A stretch of DNA of 64,000 bases from assembly GCA_026120185.1 (NCBI GenBank), contig JANUWF010002353.1:372001-436000 (forward strand). Direction: 5' to 3'. Each line of letters starts with the position of its first letter. The first letter of the stretch is position 1. The position numbers and the translations under genes are program-made. Source of the DNA: Voacanga thouarsii (taxonomy: Eukaryota > Streptophyta > Magnoliopsida > Gentianales > Apocynaceae). The notes below the pieces were generated by a model that did not search any database, was not told where the DNA came from, and saw only the letters and a list, made by a program, of their open reading frames with translations. Below are positions 23,038-34,384 of the stretch, piece after piece.

Positions 23038-24298
23038 TCAGTCGTTTTGGTCTTCGTGACCAACATCTTCATCATCCTTCATGTGTTTCTCTTGAACTGC
23101 TGCAACTGTTAAGTTGGGTCAAGAAAGACAAACCAACGTAGGCCAATGGCACAAGGATGGAGGCTCAGGAGCATAGAGAGAAACAGGTACTGTCACAAAA
23201 GAAAGCTCAAAAAATAAAGAGATTCAACATCCAAGACGGACAATTGCATATATGAAGCAAATTATGACTTAAATGGTACACATGAAATTATTTTTACTAT
23301 TATTATTATTATTATTATTGAAGGAAGAAGAAGAAGAAAGAGATGAAGATATAATGATGGATTACAATCTTTCGAATTTCCTAGTCTTATGCCTAATTGA
23401 AACATGGAAGTTACCCACCAACTCTAGCATCTTGAGACTTTCATACTGCCTACACACAGTTTGGAATGAACAGTCCATCTCCTTTATTTGTTCAAGAAGA
23501 AAGGTCCTCTAGGCAGGAGGAATATAATAGAGAGAATGAGGAACCAACTTGCGGGCCAGGCCTCTCTCGGACATGACAACTATCATTGCCTCCTCATCCA
23601 GCTCTATTAGAAGGCCCTTTCTTTTGCAATACTCAAAGAAAGTCTCTCAAGGCTCAATTATTATTACAGCGCTCTCTACGCCAGAAGTCAACCACTGGGG
23701 TCAATCTGACTAACTGGAAGCATCTACTATCTACACAAGAAACTTTCCAACCAATAAAGATATCTCGAACAGAACATGATATAAGGCAATTAAGCTGCAA
23801 TATGTGATGAGGAAAAAAAATATCAAAAAGGATATCTGTAGTAGTCCCAATCAACAGGGCCTACTGCAATTTTGCTAAATTCGACAGCACTTGCTTCTAT
23901 GCCAGCAAAAATATAGCCATTGCTCTTATCAATCAACTTAACTAGATTTCCAACACTTTCTTTATCCTGAAATGATATAAAAAATGAGAAGTTATGTGTA
24001 TTAAGAAAACTCCCACCTCCATAAACTGAGAAAAGCTTAAAGATATTGGCATGCCTGAATGTCTAAAGTTGTGAAATTGACAAGCCCATAGTCTTCTATT
24101 ACTTCACAAAGTTCCTTAGTAAGCTTTCTGCATCAAGAAAAAGAGAGAAAAACAAATAAGCCTAAACTCAAACAAAGAAACATTTAGGACTAGTCTGAAT
24201 GATACCAAATATAGTGGAGCTTCAAAAATTTGTCGGCGCTCTAGAGGTTTGGTAGCAAAACCCAGAACTAGCATAAGCTATCCTCAACTCCTTAATAA

Positions 24299-24342
<44 letters not shown>

Positions 24343-27055
24343 TTTTAAGCCACCTGGAGATGGTGAGGATTTAGGCATAGACCCCTTCATTTTCTTTATA
24401 TTCAAATAAAAAATGGACATATAAAAGAGGAGGCACAAAACCCCCAACAGACCAAAGATCAGTAACCAATGTCCCCCTTCAAAACCTTTATTTGCTTCCA
24501 GTCTTGGGGAATAAAAGGCTCAACCAAATGCCTCAGTACATTGTTACCATTTTTGTTTTGTTTTTTATTTTTTATTTGTTTATTAAAAAACTTACTAATG
24601 ATACTCTGGGTGTTCTTTTGTCCACCCTTACCTTTGGGGATTGCAAATGCTTCTTGAAACATTGTTTTGGTGATATAATATGTACAAAGTTTTACAAATA
24701 CGTGAAGGAAATGAGTAAATTAGTGAAGCAAGCTTTGGAGTTAAGAGACCTTTAAAAAGCACAGAAATTAGATCTCTTTCTATTTATTTGACAAAATGGT
24801 TTCTTATCTATCTGTATGATAAAGAGGATTTTTTTTTTTAAAGACAAGAATGATCAAGCAAAGGATATATAGCAGAGACTTCGCCATAGTATTCTTTGAC
24901 AAGAAAGCAATCTTAAATCCTTATCTGACAAAAAACAAAAAACGACACAGAGAGATTGAACTCTTTCCAAATGAAACAAAACAAAAATAGACAACCAAAG
25001 AAATTAAAGATACGCCAGACTAACACAACTATGATCAGCTATGCAGCATCAGTGATCTAGCACAAAGGTGTAGTCACCTGTACTTGGCAGACTGGGGATC
25101 TTGATCAAGATGAAGCTGCAAGTAAGATAAGTCTTGAACATCTGTGTAGAAATCCAGGTTAAAAGCTGCAAAAAGGAAACAAATAAAAGTGTAAGAAAAG
25201 GGAGTTGATCAAAGCAATATTTTGTAATCATACTTCAAGAGTGTTAATGGTCTAACCTAGCCTTCCATAGCTTTCAATTAGATCAATCTTAGACAAGACA
25301 TTGACATGAGGAAGTTCCAAGTGAACCATGGTTGACAACGAAAGAAGCAATGCACTCACATACTTCCCAGGATCGCTACAAAGATGAGCATCAACTAAAT
25401 GCACTGCAGTCAACTGCACAAATATGAATCACCAATACACAAACAGGTATATAAGCCATCACGTAAAGATGACATCACTCAATTATCAGATTATTAGTAT
25501 CACTAAATGCTGAAGCAGATTTAAACTATTTCAATAATCATACCCTCAGGTTCAACTTCTTTATGAGTTTCATAATAACTCTCTTTGCATTTTCATGCAA
25601 AAAGAACAGTTCCACCTGGCCAGGGAAATCAAATAGAAGATAGTGATCTGCAAAATGACAGCAATACTCTTTTAAATATATTACAGATGCCAAAAAATGG
25701 AGGCGAAAAACATAGACAATGTGGCTTTTAATCAGAAATCTAGCCTTAAAATAGATTGCATCAAAAGCAAGAAAAATTCCAAAAACTTGTAAAGGACTGT
25801 AGTAGAAAACAAACTGGTTGAAGCAGACAGGAGAACAATAAATAATCAAGCCAAACAACAGACAGTCTTCATGCAAATCCGAAAACCTTTAATAAGGGGC
25901 TCCAGTTTTGATTCTAGCCAGTCAATATTCTTCTCCAAATAATCCATGCAATACACAAGACCTACATCCAGAGATTTCAAATAGAGAAAATATCAGGCCA
26001 AGGAAAACTAAAGTTATTGCTTGCTACATAAAAGAAAATTCACCAGCAACTGAGCTATATAACAGATATTCAATAGAATAATATGATAACCTTAAAATTC
26101 TGAAACGCAATGCTTTTGCAAAGAAGGATGACTTTTATCAATATGACGCACAAAGAGCCCAAAATTGATGACTAATCATCCAAAAGTTAGTTTAATTGGT
26201 TGTATACCCCAGCATCCCTAAAAAAGAAACAACTATCTCACATAATAGAAGCATTATATCATTCATGGTTGAAATGCCCGCAAGCTTGTGCAATCTACCC
26301 TGCATGTCGGTCCATAAGATTGAAGCCTCTTGACTTAAAGAAGCAAACTTTGCAGATTATCTTAAAATATATGTGACAGAAAGTAGTAGCCTTACCGCCA
26401 TTGGGACCAAGAGAATGCTCAGCCATTACATCTTCAAGCTTGATGAGTTCCTCAATATTCACAGCACACTCGTATCTTCATTATATCTTAAGGGCTAACA
26501 CAAAACATTAACATCCCCACTAAAAAAAAACAAGTATAATATGATCACCAAGTAAATGATAGCAGAAAAGCTCATAGAAATACATTAGAAAACGTTAAAA
26601 GGATACGGCAAAGCATCATTTGCAGGATCCAAATTAATAACAGCAACCTTTCTGCATTCAGTGATCAAAAGGTAATTATTTTGGCACCTTAAATTCTACA
26701 GAAATACTGCAAAAATCTGTCTTTTCTTCTCAAAATCATCAAACCATTCTATTTTACATTATGAATGATTGCTCAATTTAGCTTTCTGGAACAAAAAGAA
26801 ATTTACTTTTGAAAATGCAATATCAAAACCGATTCTTTAACCATAGCAGTTCCTACGAATATGAAACAAGATTTGCTTTCCCCCTTCGTCAATTGCAACA
26901 TGAGAAAAAACACGAATTAATAAGTATAACAGAAACTCGAATATCTACTTAAAAAGAGTTTACCGTCCGATGAGTTGAAGAAACTGAGACATGCCGTTGC
27001 AGTAAGTGGTCTTCCCCGAGCCCGGTGGACCTATAACCACCTGCCCGAACACCAT
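23038..27055 (-). CDS. QQT1: GPN-loop GTPase 2 (QQT1)
   Basis: This encodes a 304-residue GPN-loop GTPase 2, called QQT1 in Arabidopsis, an essential embryo gene. GPN GTPases act as dimers in assembly and nuclear import of RNA polymerase II. Ten exons: 27055-26964, 26651-26607, 26475-26396, 25961-25887, 25647-25544, 25413-25257, 25165-25078, 24127-24055, 23966-23836 and 23107-23038; phases agree throughout and the total is 915 bases. Visible motifs: P-loop GPPGSGKT (residues 9-16), INLDPAND (36-43), the hallmark GPN (69-71), DFPGQ (104-108), and SKID (173-176) for guanine recognition. Two introns are unusual: intron 8 starts with GC (CAG|GC), and intron 9 is AT-AC with U12-type signals. The acidic tail [10 protein letters not shown] is normal for the family. 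Starting at ATG 27055 gives the expected MVFGQVVIG. Confidence 0.93.
23108..23835 (-). other. AT-AC U12-type intron in QQT1
   Basis: On the minus strand exon 9 ends TACTACAG and the intron begins ATATCCTTTTTG, the U12 5' splice consensus. It ends TTTCTTGACCCAACTTAAC, holding a U12 branch motif (TTTCTTGAC, branch A at 23119) 11 bases before the AC terminus. Joining AG|A GTT GCA GCA gives YYRVAAVQEK, the conserved sequence. Using the nearby AG instead breaks the frame of the tail. Confidence 0.88.
23284..23311. repeat. (ATT)n microsatellite in the U12-type intron
   Basis: About eight ATT units inside QQT1 intron 9. Confidence 0.85.
24303..24334. repeat. (AT)n microsatellite in QQT1 intron 7
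   Basis: About 16 AT units followed by a T run. Confidence 0.9.
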
Positions 27056-27462
27056 TTTCCTAGACGAAAATGAATTTTCAGCTTCCGGTTAGCAAAGACT
27101 CAGAAAATCTAAAGCCAAAAAACTACAAGATTGCACTTTGCCTCTGTATTCTCTTTGAAGGGTTTAGCAAGGCATCACAGGGTTTAATGTAGAACCCAGA
27201 ATTTTGGGGCTTTCTCAGAACAGTGAAGACTGGAGACGGTAAATTCCAGAGCGAGTCGGAAAGAAACAAATGCAATGTCTCTGAGATTCGAACTCTTAAC
27301 CTCAGAGAGCCAAAATGGGAAATGAAAAACAACAGCCCAAGTATCATTAGACCGTGCAGCTATCCAAACCCAAAAGGCCCCATTCCAATAATCGGATTTG
27401 GGACCCCTTTGTACTCTATATATGTTCGAGAAAAATAAAAATTTTAAATAGCCATAATTAGA
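27056..27462. other. Upstream region of QQT1
   Basis: 5' UTR and promoter side of QQT1. The three overlapping open frames here (27123-27492, both strands) look like chance frames, with no known domain. Confidence 0.5.
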
Positions 27463-27590
27463 AGATGAATTCTTACATAGACCGTGGACCAACTGTAATG
27501 ATGAGTTGTATTGTACAATTTATATTGCATGCAGTACAATTCATCAGTGTAGTTGGTCCATAGACCATTGGTCCATGTTAGAATTTTCCT
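27463..27590. mobile_element. MITE family E, copy 1
   Basis: A ~128-bp palindromic element has ends GAATTCTTACATAGACCGTGGACC and the complement of GGTCCATGTTAGAATTTTC. The middle is an imperfect hairpin (GATGAGTTGTATTGTACA against TGCAGTACAATTCATC). A related copy is at 49051-49200. Confidence 0.7.
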
Positions 27591-29199
27591 AGTTAGAGAT
27601 AATTTTCTGATTTAAGTTAAAGATTCGATCTAATTTAATCCTATTAAATTAAAAATTCTTCAACTTAAGATACTATAGAGACAGACTGAACTTGTCTCTC
27701 AGCCCTCCAAGTGAGGTTGGGCTGGGCCAAGCCAGGCCGAGACCTGACAGCGAGGATTGCTCATAACTCAGAAACTCACCCTTATAACTATCTAATTTTT
27801 ATTTATCTTATATTAATATATAGAAGTATGTATAGATTTTTAAATATATATATATATATATAAATATATTTACATTTATTTAGAAAAACTTCACCTCATA
27901 ATTTAAAAATTAATAAATGATCAAACACTTTTAAACTTTTATCCTTAGTGGGCCAGGATTAAAAATATTCGTTTCTCTTCGTTTTGAGAATGGATCCATC
28001 GAGTCAAAAACAGATCAAGATATTAGAAGGCAGGTAAAGTTGAAATTTCTAATCCCCAATCTATCATGACGCCATCCCTAATCTTGATTTTATGATTTAG
28101 TAATAATCTAACAATGAATTACATAGTCCATAATTCAAGAAAAATTTGAAATTCTATAATATATAACAGTACAAAAATATACTCATAATTTTCTTTCTAA
28201 TAAAATTTATAATACTATCAATGCTTACCAATAATACCATTTTCCATCAAGTTAATTTTGTTGATGCTGATAATGATTAGTACCATTTTAATGTTGGACA
28301 AACTTTAGGCATTTGATATCTAGATATTTCATCCATTGATTATGGACCCCAATTGAGCTGTGACAAATGAGTTGCCAACTCACATCCCTTCTATCTTCAT
28401 CATTGTCAATAAGATAGTGCCATGGTGCTTTCAATTTGGCACCTTTGATACTAAGTACTTTTCTCTTTTTACTTTAGAGTGTTCATATCATATCTATAAT
28501 AATAAATAGGTAAATAAATATTAATCACGATTTATCGTTTAAAGAGTAAATATGTAAAAATTTCACAATATATATGAAAAAATGAAGTCATTCATCCTCC
28601 CCAACTTTTTTTTTGAATTTTATATTTTTTTCCTAAAAAATTAAAATCTTTTGATATTAGTCATTTAAAATACTATCTTTTGCCTCTGCCACCCCTTCAA
28701 CAATTTTGAAAAATTATAATACGTATTATATTTCACTATATTTTTTCGTATAACGTGCCCTTTAATTAAAAATCTTAATTCTGTTTCTATTTTTTCCTTG
28801 AAATTAAATTTCATATCGAGAAAAAGAAATTGATATATGTTGATTGAGTATTAAATTTGAGATTTTAATTGTCATTGTGTAATTGCCTACTCCATTTGTT
28901 ATAGCATAAGATTTGGAAAGAAATATGGTGGACAGGTGGTAGGCCATGTACATTCTAGCATGTCCACTTTCAGCTATTCATTCCAATTACTGGTCTGCTA
29001 TTATTTATCTTTATTATGAGCTTCTTTTGAATTGAATATATATGACAAGCCACTGATTTTTTTATTTTATTTTTATAATGAATCAAATACAGCTAATTCT
29101 TTGATGTTTGGCCCTTCCAAATTTATGGGTACTCGACCACTTTTGAGTTGAGACATCGTGGTGTACCACAAAATTGGTTGCCTCTATGCCAACATAAAC
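27591..29199. other. Intergenic DNA, no gene
   Basis: Mostly AT-rich, with a GC-rich patch near 27700-27760 (GGGCTGGGCCAAGCCAGGCC) and a short (TA)n tract at about 27846-27862. No open frame of note. Confidence 0.45.
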
Positions 29200-30337
29200 T
29201 TAGGCTTGGTCGTATAAATAAATAAGGAGGAAAAGTAGATGTGAAAGTAAATAAGATATTTATCTCGTTTGGTTATATATTAATGTGGAGGGGAAGTAAA
29301 TTAGGAGAGGGTACCGGTCTCCCTCTATATTTGTATTTTCTCCCTTCTCAATTTAGAGGGATTAGAATGAGAGTAATAATGATAATATTGACCATATTTT
29401 TAATATTAAAAATTTTAATAAATAGATGATGAGAGACAAAATAGCAAACTAAATTAATTATTCTCTCTCTTCTTTCTTTCCCATTTTCACTCCAAACAAA
29501 TATGATAAGAGTAAATACATTAACTTTTCATAGTGATAGTAAAATGTGTCCCCTTCCTCCCATTTCCTTCGCGAACCAAAACAAGCCTTAAGTTTGGTTT
29601 GGTTAGACTGTTTTGTAGAAGTATATGAGGAGGGGAAGTAAATGTAGAGGTAAATGAGACATTTACCTCATTTGGTTGGATGTAGATGTGGAGGGAAAGT
29701 AAATCATGAGGGGTATCACTCCCCCTTCATATCAGTATTTCTTCCCCTCCCAATTTGAAGGGAGTGAGAGAGAAAAAATAAAGTGGGGGTAATAATGACA
29801 ACATTGACCACATTTTTAATATTAAAAATTTTAATAAAATAGATAATGAGGGATAGAATAGTAAATTAAATTAATTATTCTCTTTCTTCTTCCCTCTCGT
29901 TCCCTTCTTATTTTTACTCCAATCAAGTAGGATAAGAGTAAATACATTAACTTCTTTTAATGGGAGTAAAATGTATCACTCTTCTTTCTTTTTCTTCTTT
30001 CCCTCCCCTTCGCGAACTAAAACAAGCCTTAAATTAGTTTGGTTAGAGTGAAAATAGGAAGGAAAAGGGGAGATGAAGTAAATTAGGAGGTAAATTCAAG
30101 ATTTATCTCGTTTGATTAAAGTATAAAGAGAGTAAGAAGTAAATGAAAAGGGAGAGTAGCCCCCCCCCCCAACATCACCAAATATCTCCCTTATAATTTA
30201 GACGGAAATCATATTTACTTCTTATTTTCACTTTAACTAAATAGGATGGAAGTAAATGTATTTACTTCTCCTAGTGAAAGTAAAATATATCACTTCTCCT
30301 CTCATTTTCTCTCTTGCTCGGGAACCAAAACAATAGG
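29200..30337 (+). mobile_element. Three head-to-tail copies of one MITE
   Basis: Three related units follow one another directly: about 29200-29590, 29591-30030 and 30031-30337. Units 1 and 2 align over their full length (shared TTTAATATTAAAAATTTTAATAAA, TAAATTAATTATTCTCT, GATAAGAGTAAATACATTAAC). Unit 3 has lost about 130 bases of the middle. Each unit ends in CGCGAACYAAAACAAGCCTT-like sequence (GCTCGGGAACCAAAACAA in unit 3) and begins near AGTTTGGTTTGGTTAG; the complement of the end starts AAGGCTTGTTTTGGTTCG. The units abut at CCTTAA. The ends resemble Tourist-type (PIF/Harbinger) MITEs, but this is by appearance only. Confidence 0.75.
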
Positions 30338-31738
30338 TTGGCCCATTGCAATGGTCATCAGCAATGGAGCCACAAGCCTCCACATTAGGGTAAGTCATAA
30401 AAAAAGTAAAAAATAAAGAATAATATTATAAATTAAAAAAATAAAACGACAAAAGATCAAGTTTATATGTATTTTATTTAAAATATTTATTTTTTAAAAA
30501 ATAAGTTATTCTTTAAAAAAAATGAAAAATAAGTTGTTTGTAAAAATTATAGTGATGGCAAATGCTATCCCTGCCTCCCTCTAGGTCTGTCTCTATTTGA
30601 CATTGTTATAAGGGTTTTTCATTGTAGCTTATGCAATTTAAGCAATTACTATAATGAATAGATTCAAATTTATAACTCATATTATAAAATTAATAGTTTC
30701 CTGTACCAAATTACTATCTCAGAATTTGACACCTTACTTTGAATTTGAAAATTATGAAGCAGTTTAATGGTCTCCATCCCCATACTGATTAAGAAGAAAG
30801 AAGAGAGTCTGATATGGTCCCCCATTTCCCACTGCTCCCAACACTTGAAAAAAAGAAATAATTCAATCAATCTTTTCAACTAATCTGGCAGACCACAAAA
30901 TTTATGAGCTGTGTTATTTTTCATGAATAATAATTTGGATTTTGACTCTCAACAAAAAAAATAAAAATTAAATAATAATAATAATAAAATAAACTTGCAT
31001 CAAGAAAGTCACACCATCTACCAAATTGGGCTCCAGCAACCATGTGACTTTGATAGCTTCATAAGGAACAATTGATTATGAATTTGAAGGCAAACCATTT
31101 TTTTTCTTGCAAGTTTCGCAACTAAAGTCTCAATGTGTCAATTTTTTGTCTAGCTTTTTGTTGCATTACTAGTTGGAAAATATCCATCAGAAATCATAAA
31201 ACCAAAATGGCCTTTGTTTGTCTAATTCACACTCTCTTTCTTGCTCAAAATCTCACTCAATTCGCAGCCCTTCGACTCATTAATCTAGTGTATAATTAGC
31301 AACATTCACTTACCTTAATCCAATATGTAAGTTTAATAAATGTTAGTGTTTCTAAATATAGATGAAACGATATATCAATTAAAAACTCGTATAATATATT
31401 ATTGTAAATAATGGTAATATATATTTCAATGTTATAGATATTTGAATTTTACGAATTCATTATCGAATAAAGAAGAAAGATAGAGAGAGAGAGAAAGCAA
31501 AAGGGTATCCACCAAAGGTGGTTTGGTGCTGCATGCTAGGAATGATTGTTGCCATCCCTACAATTATTCACAATAGCTGCTTTTGGTCTCTGTCACCTTA
31601 TTTCAACATTACTCTGTTATCTCTTCCCCTTCTTATCTTACTGCAGGCCTCTCATTTTGATACTTTGAGTCCCTCCCCCATCACCACTCTGCAGTACGAC
31701 AGAAGAAGAAGAAAACAACCTGCAAGAAAATCATAATC
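30338..31738. other. Upstream region of WLIM1
   Basis: AT-rich DNA to about 31000, then more balanced DNA that should hold the WLIM1 promoter and 5' UTR, including an (AG)n tract near 31478-31495 and a pyrimidine-rich leader at 31610-31690. I could not pick a TATA box with confidence. Confidence 0.5.
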
Positions 31739-32968
31739 ATGGCTTCATTTGCAGGAACAACCCAGAAATGCATGGCTTGCGACAAGACTGTGTATCTGGT
31801 TGACAAGCTAACAGCAGATAATCGCATCTACCACAAAGCTTGTTTCCGATGCCACCACTGCAAGGGCACTCTTAAGGTTCCTTCATCTCTTTCCATCCAT
31901 TTTCCCAGGTTCAGTACTGTACTAAGAACGACTGTACTCTGATGTCGGAGTGTCAGCTTAGCAGTCAATGTAAATTTGCTTGGATCAATATGCTTATATA
32001 CTTTGATGATGCTCATGATAAGTTATAGTTTTTGAGATCTGTGTTCTATTTTTGGGCATCATTTTACTGTATAGCTGAGAAAAGTGTAGCATTCCTATAT
32101 GCTTTTTGTTGACTGATATGGTTGAATCTGCTGCAGCTTGGTAATTACAATTCCTTCGAAGGAGTTCTGTATTGCAGGCCACATTTTGATCAGCTCTTCA
32201 AGAGAACTGGAAGTCTGGATAAGAGCTTTGAAGGTAAGTAAGAAGATGCTAAAATAAATGGCAAAACTAGAAGATGCAAGTCGAGAAATCTGATTTCATT
32301 TACAAATTCACAGGGACACCAAAAATTGCCAAGCCAGAGAAACCTGCTGACATTGAGGTAAGCCAGAAGCCAGAATGGTAGAAAGGTATAGATAAGTGAT
32401 TGAAAATTTGATGCTAGTATAGTTTATCCTTCTAATGTTAATCATCGGGACAGAAACCACTGGCAAACAAAGTTTCAAGCATGTTTGGTGGAACAAGAGA
32501 AAAATGTCTGGGATGCAACAAGACTGTCTATCCAACTGAAAAGGTAAGTACTGGCCATTTTACAACCTTGTTGCCAAGAAAATCAATTACTGATGGTTTG
32601 GTTTATAAGTTCACATTTGGGAGAAACAATACGAGGCATTTTGCATTTCAGAACTGTGCAAAATTACTTGTCATTTGTTGTGTTGCTTCTTCCTCAACCC
32701 TGAAGACAACATTCTATGCACTTTGTATCTTACGAATAAATATATTATTAAGGTATCGGTGAATGGAACTCCATACCACAAGAGCTGCTTCAGATGCAGC
32801 CACGGAGGATGTGTCATCAGCCCCTCCAACTACATTGCACATGAGGGGCGCCTCTACTGTAAACACCACCATATTCAACTCATCAAGGAGAAAGGCAACC
32901 TGAGCCAGCTTGAAGGCGACCATGACAAAAGTTCAACAAGAGTGGGAGAAGTTGCTGCAGAGTCATAA
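31739..32968 (+). CDS. WLIM1: WLIM1-type two-LIM-domain protein
   Basis: A 194-residue plant two-LIM protein, which binds and bundles actin filaments and can also enter the nucleus. Exons: 31739-31876, 32137-32233, 32314-32357, 32454-32543 and 32753-32968; all joins keep frame. LIM1 has the full zinc-ligand set C11, C14, H32, C35, C38, C41, C59 and H62. LIM2 has C111, C114, H132, C135, C138, C143, C159 and H162, with the plant-type spacing in the second finger. The 48-residue linker carries FEGTPKIAKPEKP, and the tail ends VAAES. The N-terminus MASFAGTTQKCMAC and LIM1 text (VYLVDKLTADNRIYHKACFRC) fit WLIM1 better than WLIM2 or PLIM. Confidence 0.92.
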
Positions 32969-33180
32969 TCTACTGATAGTGTCTGCAAATTGAACTTCAG
33001 TGCTTCCCCTGTTGCTTCTTTTGCTCAAACTTAGTGTAGTTTTTTGCAACCTACCTTTCCTCCTTTATTCAAAAACAGGATTACAGCTACGAGTTTGGAA
33101 GTCTCAATGTTGTTTGTGCATGTTCTATAGCCTCTGATTGCTTATCTTGGCTTGTATTCTGCTATTATTGGGCATTCAAA

Positions 33181-33292
33181 CTGAGATCTAAAAAGCATTT
33201 TTAAGTTTCAGTAAAATATCGTTTATCATGTATCAAAATGAGATATGAAAGGCATTTTAAGTTTCAGTAAAATATGGTTTATCATGTATCAG
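33181..33292. repeat. Tandem duplication of about 55 bp
   Basis: Two adjacent copies share GCATTTTTAAGTTTCAGTAAAATAT / GGCATTTTAAGTTTCAGTAAAATAT and GTTTATCATGTATCA. They lie just past the WLIM1 gene, possibly in its 3' UTR. Confidence 0.8.
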
Positions 33293-33483
33293 TATTCAGA
33301 ATGATCTTGCAATCCTCAAACTTAAGATAACATGGATAACCAATAGGTCACATTAATTCAAAGGTAAGTGCGGTTTTATCAGTAAACACGATCACTTATA
33401 GAGATGTTAACTATGGAGTGGGGAGATTCTTGAAGACCGCCAACAAAGCCAGGAAAATTGAACTACAAACCTTTAGCAAATAT

Positions 33484-34310
33484 CAGTACTCAAAATAATG
33501 AATTCCAGCAATTATGCAATGGAACTGCTTAGCAGAATGATATATAATAGAACTGAACAAATGAGTTACCAAAGAGAGATTATTTAGATTTGGCAATGTG
33601 ATACATAGTGACATTAGTCACCCAATGACATCCAGATGCAAGACATTATGTTCTTGATTTTAGGCCTCTTAATCCTCGTGTCATCTCCTATAAGCTCCAT
33701 CTCATCCCTCCGATTCTCTTGTTCTTCTTCGTCTTAGGCCTCTTATTCCTCTTGTTCTTGATGTCTCTCCTCTTACCCGCCTTTCCTGCTTTCGCTGTTT
33801 CATCTCAAATCTCCTATTCCTCATCTCCATGTCCTCTTTCTCCATCCCATCCCTCTTATTCCTCTTGAACCTGCTAGTGCCTTTTCTTCCTTCATCTCAT
33901 TCCATCTCCATCTCATACCATTCATACTTTCTTTCACTTTCCCAATGTAGCATTGGAGTATCACATTAAACCTTTGATCAGTTACTCAAAATAATGAATT
34001 CCAGCAATTATAGAATGGAACTGCACAACAAAAAAATTTAGAAAGGAATTGAAAAAATCACAATTCCGCTGTTAACCAAGTTAAGATGCAAATGCATGAC
34101 CCCATACAGAGACATACGCCAACATGCCAAACACAACAAGGTAAAAAATGTGGTAAGACCTGCCATATACATTCAAAATGACACGTAACAATTAACAAAA
34201 GCAATAACAGAATAATTGAGTTACAAAAGAGAGAATCTTTTAGATTTCGCAATGTGCTACGTAGTCACATTAGTCGTCTCACTTACATCCAGTGACATTA
34301 TGTACAGTGG
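33484..34310. repeat. Split direct duplication
   Basis: A block at 33484-33655 appears again in two pieces: its left part near 33982-34050 (CTCAAAATAATGAATTCCAGC) and its right part near 34205-34310 (GAGTTAC, AAAGAGAGA, TTTAGATTTSGCAATGTG, GACATTATG). Either the second copy later received an insertion, or the two parts were copied separately. Confidence 0.65.
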
Positions 34311-34384
34311 CAATCCAAAGAAAATCTAATTTCTGTTCCTTCTGTTTGTATTTTTGGGGTAGTTCATGCAAATGTCAATCACTG

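Larger units (their letters stand above)
32969..34384. other. Region between convergent WLIM1 and F-box genes
   Basis: It should include the two 3' UTRs. It also contains short duplications (listed separately) and a strongly pyrimidine-rich tract at 33650-33960 made of CTCATCTCC and CTTATTCCTC words. No gene seen. Confidence 0.55.

Noticed and set aside
23834..23966. In-frame TGA just after QQT1 exon 9 (…YYRYPF*)
   Set aside because: The conserved tail VAAVQEK…DDEDVGHED lies downstream at 23107-23038 and joins in frame through an AT-AC intron with good U12 signals.
29200..30337. Regular repeats considered as a CRISPR-like or satellite array
   Set aside because: The units are 300-440 bases with inverted ends and poor regularity, in a plant genome; they are tandem MITEs.
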